A stretch of DNA of 64,000 nt from Amycolatopsis rubida (GTDB lineage Bacteria > Actinomycetota > Actinomycetes > Mycobacteriales > Pseudonocardiaceae). The position numbers and the translations under genes are program-made. Below are positions 35,705 through 45,500 of this stretch, one piece after another (within the stretch, counting starts at the first letter, position 1; every line of letters starts with the position of its first letter). Under the pieces are notes generated by a model. It was given only the letters and a program-made list of their open reading frames with translations, had not been told where the DNA came from and did not search any database. The stretch lies in assembly GCF_900115345.1 (NCBI RefSeq), contig NZ_FOWC01000008.1, positions 364,565-428,564 on the forward strand, read 5' to 3'.

Positions 35705-36367
35705 CTATGCCCAGGACTCGACCGCGGATCGCCAGACCTCTCCGATGTTCGCTTCCAGCAGCCGGGCTGAGAAGACCGCGTCGTCCGGGTCGTCACCGCG
35801 TTTGAGGCCGTCGTCCACAACGTCCAGCGCCAGGGACAGCAGCTCATCCTCCGCCGTTCCCTCGTAGTAGCTGATGACCTCCTCCGGCACCGTGAGGGAG
35901 GATTCTCGGATGCCTGCCACCAGCTTGAGGCAGTCCCGGAAATACACGGTCATGTCGGTGTGCATGGCCAGTGCCATGCAGGTCTGGCTGCCGCGCGCCG
36001 CGATCCACGACGCGCATCCGTTGAACGCGTGGATCCGCGGGTCGGGCACCCGTCGCCGCAGCTGGGCGTCGGTCAATCCGAGCGCGTGCGCGCAGGCTGT
36101 CAGCTTGGGCGTGGCGTTGGCGACGAGCTCGGCCAACCGGGTGAAGAGCTGGACAGCGGGCCGGTGGGGATACCTGGCCATTCCCATGCCGTAGAACACC
36201 AGCTCGGCCTCGTGCGCCTGGGCTTCGGAGAGGACGAGGCCGCGTAGGTGGTCTACGGTCAGGCGGCCCTTGGCCAACTCGTCCAGGACGGCGTTCCCTA
36301 CCGGCTTCTCGGCTCGCAGCGCGCTGAGCCGGTCGACGAGTTCGGCCGCCTTCACTTGCGGGGTCAT
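35705..36367 (-). CDS. TenA/heme-oxygenase-like helical protein
   Basis: A 220-residue all-helical protein of the heme-oxygenase-like fold that includes TenA, MgoB/PvfB-type proteins and non-heme diiron oxidases. Recognisable segments are VLSEAQAHEAELVFYG, PAVQLFTRLAELVANATPKL, AMHTDMTVYFRDC and PEEVISYYEGTAEDELL. It aligns without gaps, over at least its first half, to the C-terminal domain of the larger A-T-R enzyme: both share E-x3-H-x2-E and then PA-x2-LF-x3-A-x2-VA. It precedes an A-T-R gene by 350 bp on the same strand. A role on the tethered or released amino aldehyde is likely; metal use is unproven. Confidence 0.7.
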   Translation of the reverse strand: MTPQVKAAELVDRLSALRAEKPVGNAVLDELAKGRLTVDHLRGLVLSEAQAHEAELVFYGMGMARYPHRPAVQLFTRLAELVANATPKLTACAHALGLTDAQLRRRVPDPRIHAFNGCASWIAARGSQTCMALAMHTDMTVYFRDCLKLVAGIRESSLTVPEEVISYYEGTAEDELLSLALDVVDDGLKRGDDPDDAVFSARLLEANIGEVWRSAVESWA

Positions 36368-36718
36368 TGTGGTCCCTGCCTTTCGGGTACGGGTTTGATC
36401 TGGTCGTTCGCGGGATCGGAGCGCTCGGGGCCTGCGGGTGTGGCTGCCGTCGGGTCGCCGCTAAATGGCTTGAGGAGGTTCGCCGCGCTGAGCCCCGCTT
36501 GGCGACCCGGCCGCCGATTGGGATCTGCGACGCGATCGCTGTGCAGGGAAGACCTCGCGGCCTGCGGACGGCCGCCGTGGTGCGATCGCGGCCCCATCCG
36601 GCAGCGCATCGGCAGAAACCGGACCTCGCGACGCGGCCGGCGGCGGGGCAGGCCGCTGTGCTGGTGGGCTCGGTCCAGGCTTCGATGGAGCCCGTCCTCT
36701 GCCATGGTGTGGCCCGTC
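36368..36718. other. Intergenic gap within the biosynthetic cluster
   Basis: No supported gene. A reverse frame fills the gap (36364-36702), but its product is Arg/Pro-rich with no domain. It probably holds the promoter of the TenA-like gene. Confidence 0.45.
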
Positions 36719-39700
36719 CTAGCCAGACGGCCGCCGAATGAAGCCCGATGTGTGGAAATAGTCCAGGTACAGGTCAAGGAGTTCGTCGGTGACCGGCGGG
36801 AACGCCACCGTGCTGCCGGCGAGCGCCCTTTCGCTGTTGGCGCGGCTGAAGCGGGGGAAGGCGTGGCGGATATGAAGGTCGTAGACGGTGGGGTGGGTTT
36901 TGCCGCGGTAGCCGGGAAAAAGGGGGAGGAACGGGGAGAACGGGTGCTCGGGATGCCGTTCAGCGAAGCGGGCGAACTCCTCCGCCCAGCGGCCATAGGG
37001 CAGCTCGCGGATATCGAAACCCGCGTGCCGAATCCGGTCGACCATCGTGGTCAGCAGCGCCGGGCGGGGGTTGGCGAGGTGGTACACCCTCAGGCGCGCC
37101 GCGGGGGGCGCCGTCGCGATGTGGATGACGGCGGCGGCCAGCCGGTCGACGGGGACGAGGTCGAGGGGCAGGTCGATATCAGGTGCGAGGCCGGTTTCGG
37201 CGATCATCTTGAACATCGCTGGGAGCGCGGTCGCGCTGTTCCAGGCTCCTGTGCCCAGGGCTCCCGCGATTTCGTGCGGGCGGTGGATCGACACAGGGAT
37301 GCCCACCGACTCCGAAGCCCGCTGAAGAAGCCGCTCGGACACCCATTTGGTCTCCAGGTATCCCATGGAAAGGCGGTCAGGGTGTGGCAGGGGCAGGTCT
37401 TCGGTGATGTGCTGGACGCCGGAACTGCCGATGCCGGCGAGGACGCCGATAGTGGAGAGGTAGTGGATGGGTACGCGCCGACGCGCCGCGAGCTCGATCA
37501 GCCGCCTCGTCGTGGTCACATTGGCGGACTTGAGGCTTTCGTAGGGGTAGAGGAAGTTCACGTGCGCGGCCGCGTGCACGATCAGGTCCACACATCCCGC
37601 CAGTTCCGTGTGTGCCGACTCGCTCAGGCCCAGCCGCGGGTCGGCCAGGTTGGTTGGGAGGGCGCTGACCCGGGCTCCGGGGAATCGTGTTGTGTCTAGC
37701 CCGAAGCGGCGGAGGTTGTTCCTGATCCGCCGTCTGGCGTGAACTCTGTCGCGCGCTCTGACCGCGCAGTGGACATGGGCACGCGTCTCAGTCAGCAGCC
37801 GCTCCAGTAGGTACGCTCCGACGAAACCGGTCGCCCCGGTCAACAAGACGTGAGACGGGCCGCCCGGATCTGGGGGCGGAGCCGCTGGCGGCCCAGGACA
37901 CGACAGTCCCAGCCGGGTTTCGCAGTCGAAGTCGACGGCAGGCGGGGAGTCCTGGCGGGTCCCGGCCTCAGCGGCCAGCGCACTGAAACCGCGCAGTGTC
38001 GGCCGGTCCAGCATGCCGCGCAGCAGCCCGCTCGCGTGCTCGACGGGGATCCCGAGCGCCGCCTGCGCCCGCAGGACCACCTGCGCGGCCAGCAAGGAGT
38101 CTCCGCCAAGTGCGAAGAAGTCGTCGCCGGGCCGTACGTCGGGGACCTTGAGGACATCACTCCACAGGGCGGCGATTGCCGCCATCTCGCCCGGGACGGG
38201 CACATCGGTGGCGGTGGAGCGCCGGGGGAGCCGCGTCGTGTCAAGCTTCCCGCGTGGGCTCAGCGGCAAACGGTCGAGCACGGTGATCGCTGCGGGAAGC
38301 AGGTGGTCCGGCAGCCGCGCGGCCATCTCGGCGCGGAGGTCGGACCCCGGGGGCATCGTGCCCCCAGCGTGACTCGGCGTCACGTAGGCGACCAGCCGTT
38401 TGTGCCCCCCGTCGGCCTCCGCCGTGGCGACTGCCTCGCCGACGGCGGGGTGGGCGCGCAGGGCCGCCTCGACCTCGGTCAGCTCGACGCGGAAACCCCG
38501 GATCTTGACCTGCCGGTCCCGTCGTCCGGTGAAGTCGAGAACGCCATCGGGGAGCACTTTGACGTAGTCACCTGTGCGGTAGAGAAGTGTCGGATAGTGG
38601 CCGTCGACTGTCTTGCGGACGAACTTCTCGGCGGTGAGGGCGGGGTCGCCGTAGTAGCCAAGCGCAAGCCCCTGTCCTCCGACATAGAGCTCCCCTGTCT
38701 CGCCGACGTCCGCGACAGTCCCGTCACTGCGCAGAACGACACACGAGGACCCGTTGATCGCCCGACCGATAGGCACGCTCGCGGCACCCTCGGGTACGTC
38801 CTCGATGAGATACGCGGTGGAGATCACCGTGTTCTCCGTTGGCCCGTAACCGTTGACCAGGCGGCCCGGGGCCCCTGTCCGCAGGACTCGCCTGCACATG
38901 TCAGGATCGAGCCTGTCACCGCCGACCACGACCTGCCCGACGCCCTCAAGCGTGCCCGGGTGGGTGCGCGCCAGCTGATGGAAAAGGGCCGTGGCTAAGA
39001 ACAAGACCGTGATGCCAGTGCTGTTGATGAATTCGCGGAGCGCCGGTGGTGACAGGAGAGTCTCGGGACCGATCAGCACGGCGCGGGCGCCGTTGAGCAG
39101 CGCGGCCCAGATCTCGAAGGTCGACGCGTCGAATGCCAGGGGCGCCCCCGCCATCACCCTGTCGTCCGGATCGAAGGTGGCGTAGTCGGCGTCAATCACT
39201 AGGCGGAGGATGGCGCGATGAGGCACCAGAACGGGCTTCGCCCGGCCGGTCGAGCCTGAAGTGAACATGATGCATGCGGGATCGTCGCCCCCGGTCCGTA
39301 CATCCTCGACACGGCTGACCGTCTCCGATGGCGGCGGCTGAGGCATCACCGCGCGCAGGCCTTTGATCCCGCACGTGACCTCCGCTGGCGCGATCACCAC
39401 GCTCACGTCTGCGTCTTCGGCCATCCTCTGCAGCCGCTGGCGCGGACAGGCAGGGTCCAACGGCACGTAGACAGCGCCCGCGTACAAGACGCCGACCATA
39501 GCTACCAGGGCATCCAGAGACCGGGGGTGAAGTAACGCCACCCGATCCCCCGGCTCCACCCCTATCCGCCGGAGCCGCTCGGCGACGACTGCTGCCCGAC
39601 GGGCGAGCTCACCGTATGTCAGGTAGTCAGCGCCGTCTTGTGCCGCTACTGCGCTGGGACGCGCCGCGGCCCATCGAACAAAGGATTCCACGACGCTACC

Positions 39701-39784
39701 GGCCCGCAAGCCGTCCGCTCCAAGGACTTGTCGAGCGTGTTCCGATCCTGCGCCCGGCCCGGTCAAAATCGATCTGCTCCCCAT
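36719..39784 (-). CDS. A-T-R monomodular NRPS-like enzyme (amino acid reductase)
   Basis: A 1021-residue enzyme. The adenylation domain (about 30-515) shows MFTSGSTGRAKPV, FDASTFEIW, NGYGPTENT, YRTGDYV and the A10 Lys in SPRGKLD. The carrier domain follows (FFALGGDSLLAAQ, Ser for phosphopantetheine). The thioester reductase domain (about 660-1021) shows VLLTGATGFVGAYLL and the YxxxK site GYLETKWVSE. There is no condensation domain, so it activates one amino acid and releases it as an aldehyde. Reading the specificity positions by hand against GrsA gives D-A-F-F-V-G-G-V-I-K, loosely like aliphatic-residue codes. ATG 39784 has AAGGGA upstream; the frame is open further. Confidence 0.88.
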   Translation of the reverse strand: MGSRSILTGPGAGSEHARQVLGADGLRAGSVVESFVRWAAARPSAVAAQDGADYLTYGELARRAAVVAERLRRIGVEPGDRVALLHPRSLDALVAMVGVLYAGAVYVPLDPACPRQRLQRMAEDADVSVVIAPAEVTCGIKGLRAVMPQPPPSETVSRVEDVRTGGDDPACIMFTSGSTGRAKPVLVPHRAILRLVIDADYATFDPDDRVMAGAPLAFDASTFEIWAALLNGARAVLIGPETLLSPPALREFINSTGITVLFLATALFHQLARTHPGTLEGVGQVVVGGDRLDPDMCRRVLRTGAPGRLVNGYGPTENTVISTAYLIEDVPEGAASVPIGRAINGSSCVVLRSDGTVADVGETGELYVGGQGLALGYYGDPALTAEKFVRKTVDGHYPTLLYRTGDYVKVLPDGVLDFTGRRDRQVKIRGFRVELTEVEAALRAHPAVGEAVATAEADGGHKRLVAYVTPSHAGGTMPPGSDLRAEMAARLPDHLLPAAITVLDRLPLSPRGKLDTTRLPRRSTATDVPVPGEMAAIAALWSDVLKVPDVRPGDDFFALGGDSLLAAQVVLRAQAALGIPVEHASGLLRGMLDRPTLRGFSALAAEAGTRQDSPPAVDFDCETRLGLSCPGPPAAPPPDPGGPSHVLLTGATGFVGAYLLERLLTETRAHVHCAVRARDRVHARRRIRNNLRRFGLDTTRFPGARVSALPTNLADPRLGLSESAHTELAGCVDLIVHAAAHVNFLYPYESLKSANVTTTRRLIELAARRRVPIHYLSTIGVLAGIGSSGVQHITEDLPLPHPDRLSMGYLETKWVSERLLQRASESVGIPVSIHRPHEIAGALGTGAWNSATALPAMFKMIAETGLAPDIDLPLDLVPVDRLAAAVIHIATAPPAARLRVYHLANPRPALLTTMVDRIRHAGFDIRELPYGRWAEEFARFAERHPEHPFSPFLPLFPGYRGKTHPTVYDLHIRHAFPRFSRANSERALAGSTVAFPPVTDELLDLYLDYFHTSGFIRRPSG

Positions 39785-40013
39785 TTCCGTTCCCTTGCTG
39801 CTTTCCCGATCCTGTCGCTGACTTCGCGGAGTCCGCGGAAGTGCAGGCTGCATCTCGTAGAAATCCCGAACTTCACCGTATTTACCGTCCCTTTCCGGCT
39901 ATGCTTGATGCCTGCGCCGCCGCAAGACCGCCGGACGGTGAAAATCTCGATCTTCGATCCTGCAATTGTCGATTCCCGGAAGGTGGTTTTCCAGGTGATT
40001 CGCTTCGCGAGAA

Positions 40014-40039
40014 GTTGATTATCTGAGGGCGTTAACCGG
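40014..40039. promoter_or_regulatory. Bipartite GTT-N14-GTTRACCGG motif upstream of the A-T-R gene
   Basis: GTTGA at 40014 and GTTAACCGG at 40031 start 17 bp apart. The same arrangement recurs at 41664 and 49011, each in a promoter region of a leftward gene of the cluster. Here it lies about 230 bp upstream of the A-T-R start. It may be a regulator binding site with direct-repeat half-sites. Confidence 0.5.
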
Positions 40040-40337
40040 ACGGGGGCCGGGTGGTTCCCGGGTCGCGCGCGTTGTCGCGGTGGCTACGTCGACCCGGTTG
40101 TCGCCTCAGGTCCGCCTTCCCGTCGTGCTGGCACGGCACGACGGGAAGGCGTTTTGCTGTTTCGAAACACTCATCGATCGCCTTCGCCGCGGGCTGCCGG
40201 GCGGACTCACGCGCCCAGTTTTTGTGTCGTCGCGCGGATCGTTCGCCTGCTCGCTAGGTTCGTCGACGAGCGTCCGCGACCGGTTCTCGTCGACCGTCCA
40301 GTCGACCTCGCCGGGGTCCTCCGTCCGTGTTCGGCGG

Positions 40338-41375
40338 TTAACGGCTCAATACCACCTTCAGCGCACCGGTTTCGGCTGCCCGTTCGAACAAGTCGTACGC
40401 CGCTTCCATTTCAGGCAACGCGAAGCGGTGGGTAACGAACTGGCTCGGATCCAGCCGGCCCGCGACCGACATCGCCAGCAGCGCGGGTGTGGTGGAGGTG
40501 TCGACCAGCCCTGTTGTGATGGTGATGTTGCGAGCCCACAGCTGTTGCAGGTGCAGCGCGGCGGACTCGCCATGCACGCCGATGTTGGCCACGCGGCCCC
40601 CCGGCCGCACCAGCCGGGTGCACAGTTCGAACGTCTCCGGGGCGCCGACGGCTTCGACTGCGACGTCCGCGCCGAGCCCGCCGGTCAACTCCGCGACAGC
40701 CGCGACCGGGTCGTCGGCGGCGCTGAGCGCGATGTCCGCACCGAACCGCTTGGCCGCCGCCAAGCGGCCCGACGACCGGCCGACCGCGATGATGAGGCCG
40801 GGGGTGAACAGCCGGGCGGTGGTGATCACCGCGAGCCCGATCGGGCCCGGCCCCACCACCACAACGGCTTGGCCCGGCTGCACTGCGCCGTTGCGCACCC
40901 CAGTTTCGAAGGCGGTGGGCAGGATGTCGGACATCATGACCGCATCCTCGTCGGTGACGCTGTCCGGCAGTACGTGCGTGGACCAATCGGCGAACGGAAC
41001 CCGCACGTACTCGGCGTGCGTGCCGTCCACGCGGTGCCCCAGCATCCAGCCGCCGCCGCCCAGGCACTGACTGTAAATGCTTGCGCGGCAGTACCTGCAC
41101 CGGCCGCATGCGCTGATGCACGACACCAGCACGCGGTGGCCCGGCTCGAGGCCGGTGACGGCCTGCCCGACCTGCTCCACGATCCCGACCGCCTCGTGTC
41201 CCAGCACCCGCCCGGGCTCGACCTGCGGCACGTCGCCCCGCAGGATGTGCAGGTCGGTGCCGCATATCGTCGTCGCCGTGATCCGCACGACGGCGTCGGT
41301 CGGATCGATCAAAGCCGCATCCGGGACCTCGGCCCACTCGCGCCTCCCGGAACCTCGGTACACCAGTGCTTTCAT
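40338..41375 (-). CDS. Zinc-dependent alcohol dehydrogenase (MDR family)
   Basis: A 345-residue zinc enzyme. Catalytic zinc ligands are Cys in TTICGTDLH and His-Glu in LGHEAVGIVE. The structural zinc site is the Cys series in CISACGRCRYCRASIYSQC. The Rossmann motif is VVVGPGPIGLAV. ATG 41375 has GGAGGG upstream; the frame extends to 41441 without support. It stands alone between the two A-T-R genes with the repeated GTT motif in its own upstream region. Interconversion of the A-T-R-derived aldehyde and alcohol is the natural suggestion. Confidence 0.9.
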   Translation of the reverse strand: MKALVYRGSGRREWAEVPDAALIDPTDAVVRITATTICGTDLHILRGDVPQVEPGRVLGHEAVGIVEQVGQAVTGLEPGHRVLVSCISACGRCRYCRASIYSQCLGGGGWMLGHRVDGTHAEYVRVPFADWSTHVLPDSVTDEDAVMMSDILPTAFETGVRNGAVQPGQAVVVVGPGPIGLAVITTARLFTPGLIIAVGRSSGRLAAAKRFGADIALSAADDPVAAVAELTGGLGADVAVEAVGAPETFELCTRLVRPGGRVANIGVHGESAALHLQQLWARNITITTGLVDTSTTPALLAMSVAGRLDPSQFVTHRFALPEMEAAYDLFERAAETGALKVVLSR

Positions 41376-41663
41376 TAGCCCTCCGTGCTTTCGACCTTCT
41401 TTGCGGCTGCCCCGGGAACACAGTGCGCTTATCCGCTTCACGGGATAGAAAATGGCAGTATTGCGGAATTGATCATCGGCTGCTCCTGGGTGAGGCCAGC
41501 ATCGAAAACCGGGACGGTGTCCGCGAGAAATCGTAATGGAGCGACCGAATTCGACATGTTGTTTACCGTCGGTCCGCGAGGTTTTCGACGTCTCGAACGG
41601 GGTGTGTCAACCGATCCTTGCATGAAGGCCGAGTACAGGTCGAGTTCCGCTGCGGCTGAATCT

Positions 41664-41689
41664 GTTTAACCTTGCGACGCGTTGACCGG
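41664..41689. promoter_or_regulatory. Second copy of the GTT-N14-GTTRACCGG motif
   Basis: GTTTAAC at 41664 and GTTGACCGG at 41681 are 17 bp apart, about 290 bp upstream of the zinc alcohol dehydrogenase start. The surrounding DNA (41.4-41.7 kb) is lower in G+C, as expected for a promoter region. Confidence 0.5.
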
Positions 41690-41861
41690 ACTGGCTGTCG
41701 CCGAATCCGGCGCGCCTCGCGCTTGATCGACTGGAGTGCCCGCTGACCGGAGGCATTGTTGAGATTTCGCCGACATCTCGGTTGCGTCCGGGTTCATTCG
41801 TTGGGTTCGAGCAGTCCGCGCTGTCGAGTCGCCCGGGAAGTCGAAGATTGGCCGACTCCGG

Positions 41862-42284
41862 GTGGCACCGGACCTTCGCCGTCGGGTGAACCCCGTTGCT
41901 CTCCGTGCCGGGCGGTGCGAGGGAGGAGATGCCGACTGGCGCGGACGCCGAGGCAGGGGCGACGAGGACTTCCGCTCCCCGAGCGACGTCTGTGCGTTCT
42001 GCCGTTACTTCATGGACTTGGTGAAGACGGGGCTGGACGGCAATACGAACCCGTACCGGATCGCCGACCTGCCCGCTTGCATGAAGGGCGAGCGCTATGA
42101 GTTCGTGAATGAGTACGGAACCGCAGTGCGAAAGCTGCTGGTGGCGGGTGTGCCCGCGCGGCTGCCTCGGGGTCTGTCCCGCACCGGCAGGTGCGGCGTC
42201 CGGGCCACGCCGGGCGAGCGGGATGTCGGAGCGCTGCGGTTCGCCGGGACAGGGGAGGTCGGGTTCGGTGATGGTCACGGCTGA
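41862..42284 (+). CDS. Possible Cys-containing protein, unrecognised
   Basis: An open frame of 140 codons whose middle looks coding: VCAFCRYFMDLVKTG, NPYRIADLPACMKG and YEFVNEYGTAVRKLL, with a CxxC and a third Cys 28 residues later. The first 40 and last 40 residues look like non-coding translation, so the true gene may be shorter or broken. It lies on the strand opposite its neighbours. The rest of 41.38-42.54 kb shows no clear gene. Confidence 0.3.
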   Translation: MAPDLRRRVNPVALRAGRCEGGDADWRGRRGRGDEDFRSPSDVCAFCRYFMDLVKTGLDGNTNPYRIADLPACMKGERYEFVNEYGTAVRKLLVAGVPARLPRGLSRTGRCGVRATPGERDVGALRFAGTGEVGFGDGHG

Positions 42285-42545
42285 CCGCGATAAAGCCGTT
42301 CGATGCCCACCGTGGTCCCGCGATGTTGTTCCTGGGCCAGGGATCTCGCGAGGCGATCGGCCACCGTGCCCAGCCGGTGGCGAGGCCGCAGACGACCGGC
42401 GCGTCGCCCTGTTCGATGGCGACAGCGGGGCTCACGAAGTGTCCCGAGTGCTTGCAGCACCACCAGCCGTGCGCACCGCGTTGTGGGCGGTGAACTGTTC
42501 GGGTGCCAGATGACGGCTGGGCGCATAGGTTTCTCCGGAGGTGGA

Positions 42546-45500
42546 TCAGCCGAGCGCGACGGTGTTCCAGCAGGAGTGCAGAGCGGACTCCACACGGCGC
42601 GAGGCATCGGTGATCGAGGAGATGTCTTCTCCTTGGTCGATCGCGTGCTCGATGATGTCGGCGCAGGTCCGGAGGATGTCGGGCGGGGCCTCGCGGTAGT
42701 GGCCGAGGTATTCGACGACGGCTTCCGGGGCGATTCCGGTGCGGTGCAGCGCGGTCGAGAGTTCGGCGCAGAACGCGCACCACACGATGAGGTCGTTGCG
42801 CAGGGCCGAGGCCGCGGCCCCGGCGTCCGCCTCGTCCGAGAGCCAGGTCAGGAAAGCGACGAAGTCGGCGGTGCCCGGGGGAATCGGATCCGGAGCGTCG
42901 ATCGCCAGGGATTCGGCCGCGGCGCGCAAGAGCGGGCGGGCAGCTGCGACGATCTTCGCCACTTCGGCGAAGAGGGTGCCTGCCGGGGTGCCGTGAAAGC
43001 GGCGGCTCAGTCGCGTGAACGTGGCCACCTCCACGGGGTGCGAACTCAGTTCGGCCGCGATCAGCCGGTTCAGGTGTTCCCCGGCGAGCGCGTCGTCGCG
43101 GATCAGCGCGTACAGCGGGGCGGCGCGGATGAGGTCGGCGGTGTCCGGCTGGAGTCGCCTGACCAGTCTCGCGGTCTGGTCGCCCGCTGGCTCGGCGATG
43201 TCCGCGGCCGGGGACGTCGCGGACGGCGAGGGCGGGGTGAGGAATCCGGAGTCGGTGAAGTAGCCGAGGTACTTGTCGATGAGGTCCGCGTCGACGGGCG
43301 GGAGGTCGAGCCCGGCGCCGGCGGTGGCGCGTTCGGTGTTGGTCCGGCTGAATTCCGGGAAGGTCCCGGCGAAGTACATCTCCTTGACGGTGATCGGGGC
43401 GTCCGCGGCCCTGTCGTTGAACATCGGCATGAACGGGGTCATCGGGTGGTGCGGATCGGCCGCGGTCAACGCGGTGACGTGCGCGGTCCAGGCGTCGTAG
43501 GGAACGGTGCGGACCGGGTAGCCGAGCGCTCGCAGCCGGTCGACGAGCAGTCCCAGCCGGGCGTCGTGCGGGTTGGCGATGTTGTAGCTGCGGCCGTCGG
43601 GCTGTTGAGTGCGCAGAATGCCGACGATCGCGTCAGCGGTGTAGTCGACGGGCACGAAGTCCAGGGGCAGTTCGACGTCCGGGGCGAGGCCGGTCCCGGC
43701 GATGGTGCGGAACCACGCGCACATCAGGGTGTCGGTGTTCCAGATCCCGCGGTCGCGGGTGCCGGTGATCTCGTAGGGCCGGTAGACGCTGACGGGCATG
43801 CCGCGGCGGCCGGCGTTGTGGACCAGTTCCTCGGCGACCCATTTGGATTCGGCGTAGCCGAGCGAGATGCGTTCGGGGAAGTCCAGCGGCCGGTCTTCGG
43901 TCAGGTACCGGATGTCCGCGGTGCCGAACCCGACGAGCGAAATGATGGTGGAGACGTGGTGGAACGGCTTGAGACGACGCCGGGTCGCGAGTTCGAGCAG
44001 GGTCCGCACGCCGCCGACGTTGGTGGCGCTCAGCGCGGCGTAAGGGTACGCGAAGTTGATCAGCGATCCGTTGTGCAGGACCGCGTCGACGACATCGGCC
44101 AAGTGCTCGAACGCGGTGTGGTCCAGTCCGAGGCGGGGCAGGGAGATGTCTCCGACGACCGGGACCACATGGTCGCGGACCTTGTCGTAGTCCAGGCCGT
44201 AGCGGCGCATCCTGGCTGCCAGCCGGTGCCGCACGTGCGCCGCGTCGCGGGCCCGCACGAGACAGTGCACTTCGGAGACCCCGGCGGCGACGAGGCGGTC
44301 GAGAAGAAAGACGCCCAGGAAACCGGTGGAACCGGTCAGCAGTACCCGTGCGGGCGCCAGCGGGTCGCTCGGCTGCGGGGCGTCGAAACGCAGGCCTTCC
44401 GGCAGTGTCGCTTCGCGGCGGAAGTCGATCGCGTGCTGGGGCGGGGAGACCCGGATGCCGGACAGCGCGGCTCGGAGCCGTTCGCTGAACTGGGCCAGGG
44501 TGGCGTTGCCGAGCAGGGCGCGGATCAGCACTCCGGTATGGCGAGCGCTGAGCCCGGTTCGGCCCCCGGCCGCTGCCGCGACCTGCGCCGCTTGGAGCGA
44601 CTGCCCGCCGAGCGCGAAGAAGTCGTCGGTGCGCTCGATCACGGGGACACCGAGGACCTGCCGCCAGACTTCGGCGACTGTGCTCTCGATGCCCTCCCTC
44701 GGTCCTTCGCCGGACATCGGCACAGTCCGCGCGTCGATCGTCGCTAGTGCCTCCCAGTCGATCTTGCCGTGGGTGTTCACTGGCATGGCGTCGATGACCC
44801 GGATCTCGCGGGGCACCATGAACACCGGCACCCGATCCCTGAGGTAGCGGCGCAGCACCATCGGAAGCGAGCGCTCTTCGTCGGCGTCGGTCGTGATCCA
44901 GCCGACCAGGTAGCCCTCGTGTCCTTCCTGGGCCAGTACGTCGACCGCGGCGGCCTTGACCCGCGGATGGCTGGCGAGGGCGAGTTCGATCTCCCGGAGT
45001 TCCACCCGGTATCCGCTCAGCTTGACCTGACGGTCGCGGCGTCCCCGGAACTCGATCACGCCGTCCGCCCGCCAGCGCGCCATGTCGCCCGTGCGATACA
45101 GCCGCCCGCTGCCGCCCGAGAACCGATCGGGGACGAACCGCTCCGCGGTCAGCTCGTCGAGGTGGAGGTACTCCAGGGCGAGGCCGTCACCGCCGACCCA
45201 CAACTCGCCTTCCTCCCCGACGTCGGCGAGCGAACCGTCCTTCCGCACCACGTACGCGGTCGAGTTCGAGATCGGACGGCCGATGGGAACCGATTCCGCC
45301 TCCTGCGGCAACTCGTCGATCACGTACGCGGTGCACAGCACGGAACCCTCCGTCGGCCCGTAGCCGTCGATCAGTTGCCCTGGCCGCCCGTGCTCCAGCA
45401 CCGCGCGCACCGCGGCCGGGCTGAGCGCGTCCCCGCCGGCAACGAGACAGCGCAGGGTACGGAACATCGAGGGGCGCTGCGCGGCCATCTGCTCGAAGAG

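Noticed and set aside
40337..40344. Another GTTAACGG copy of the cluster motif
   Set aside because: It overlaps the stop codon of the zinc dehydrogenase and lacks a GTT box 17 bp upstream.
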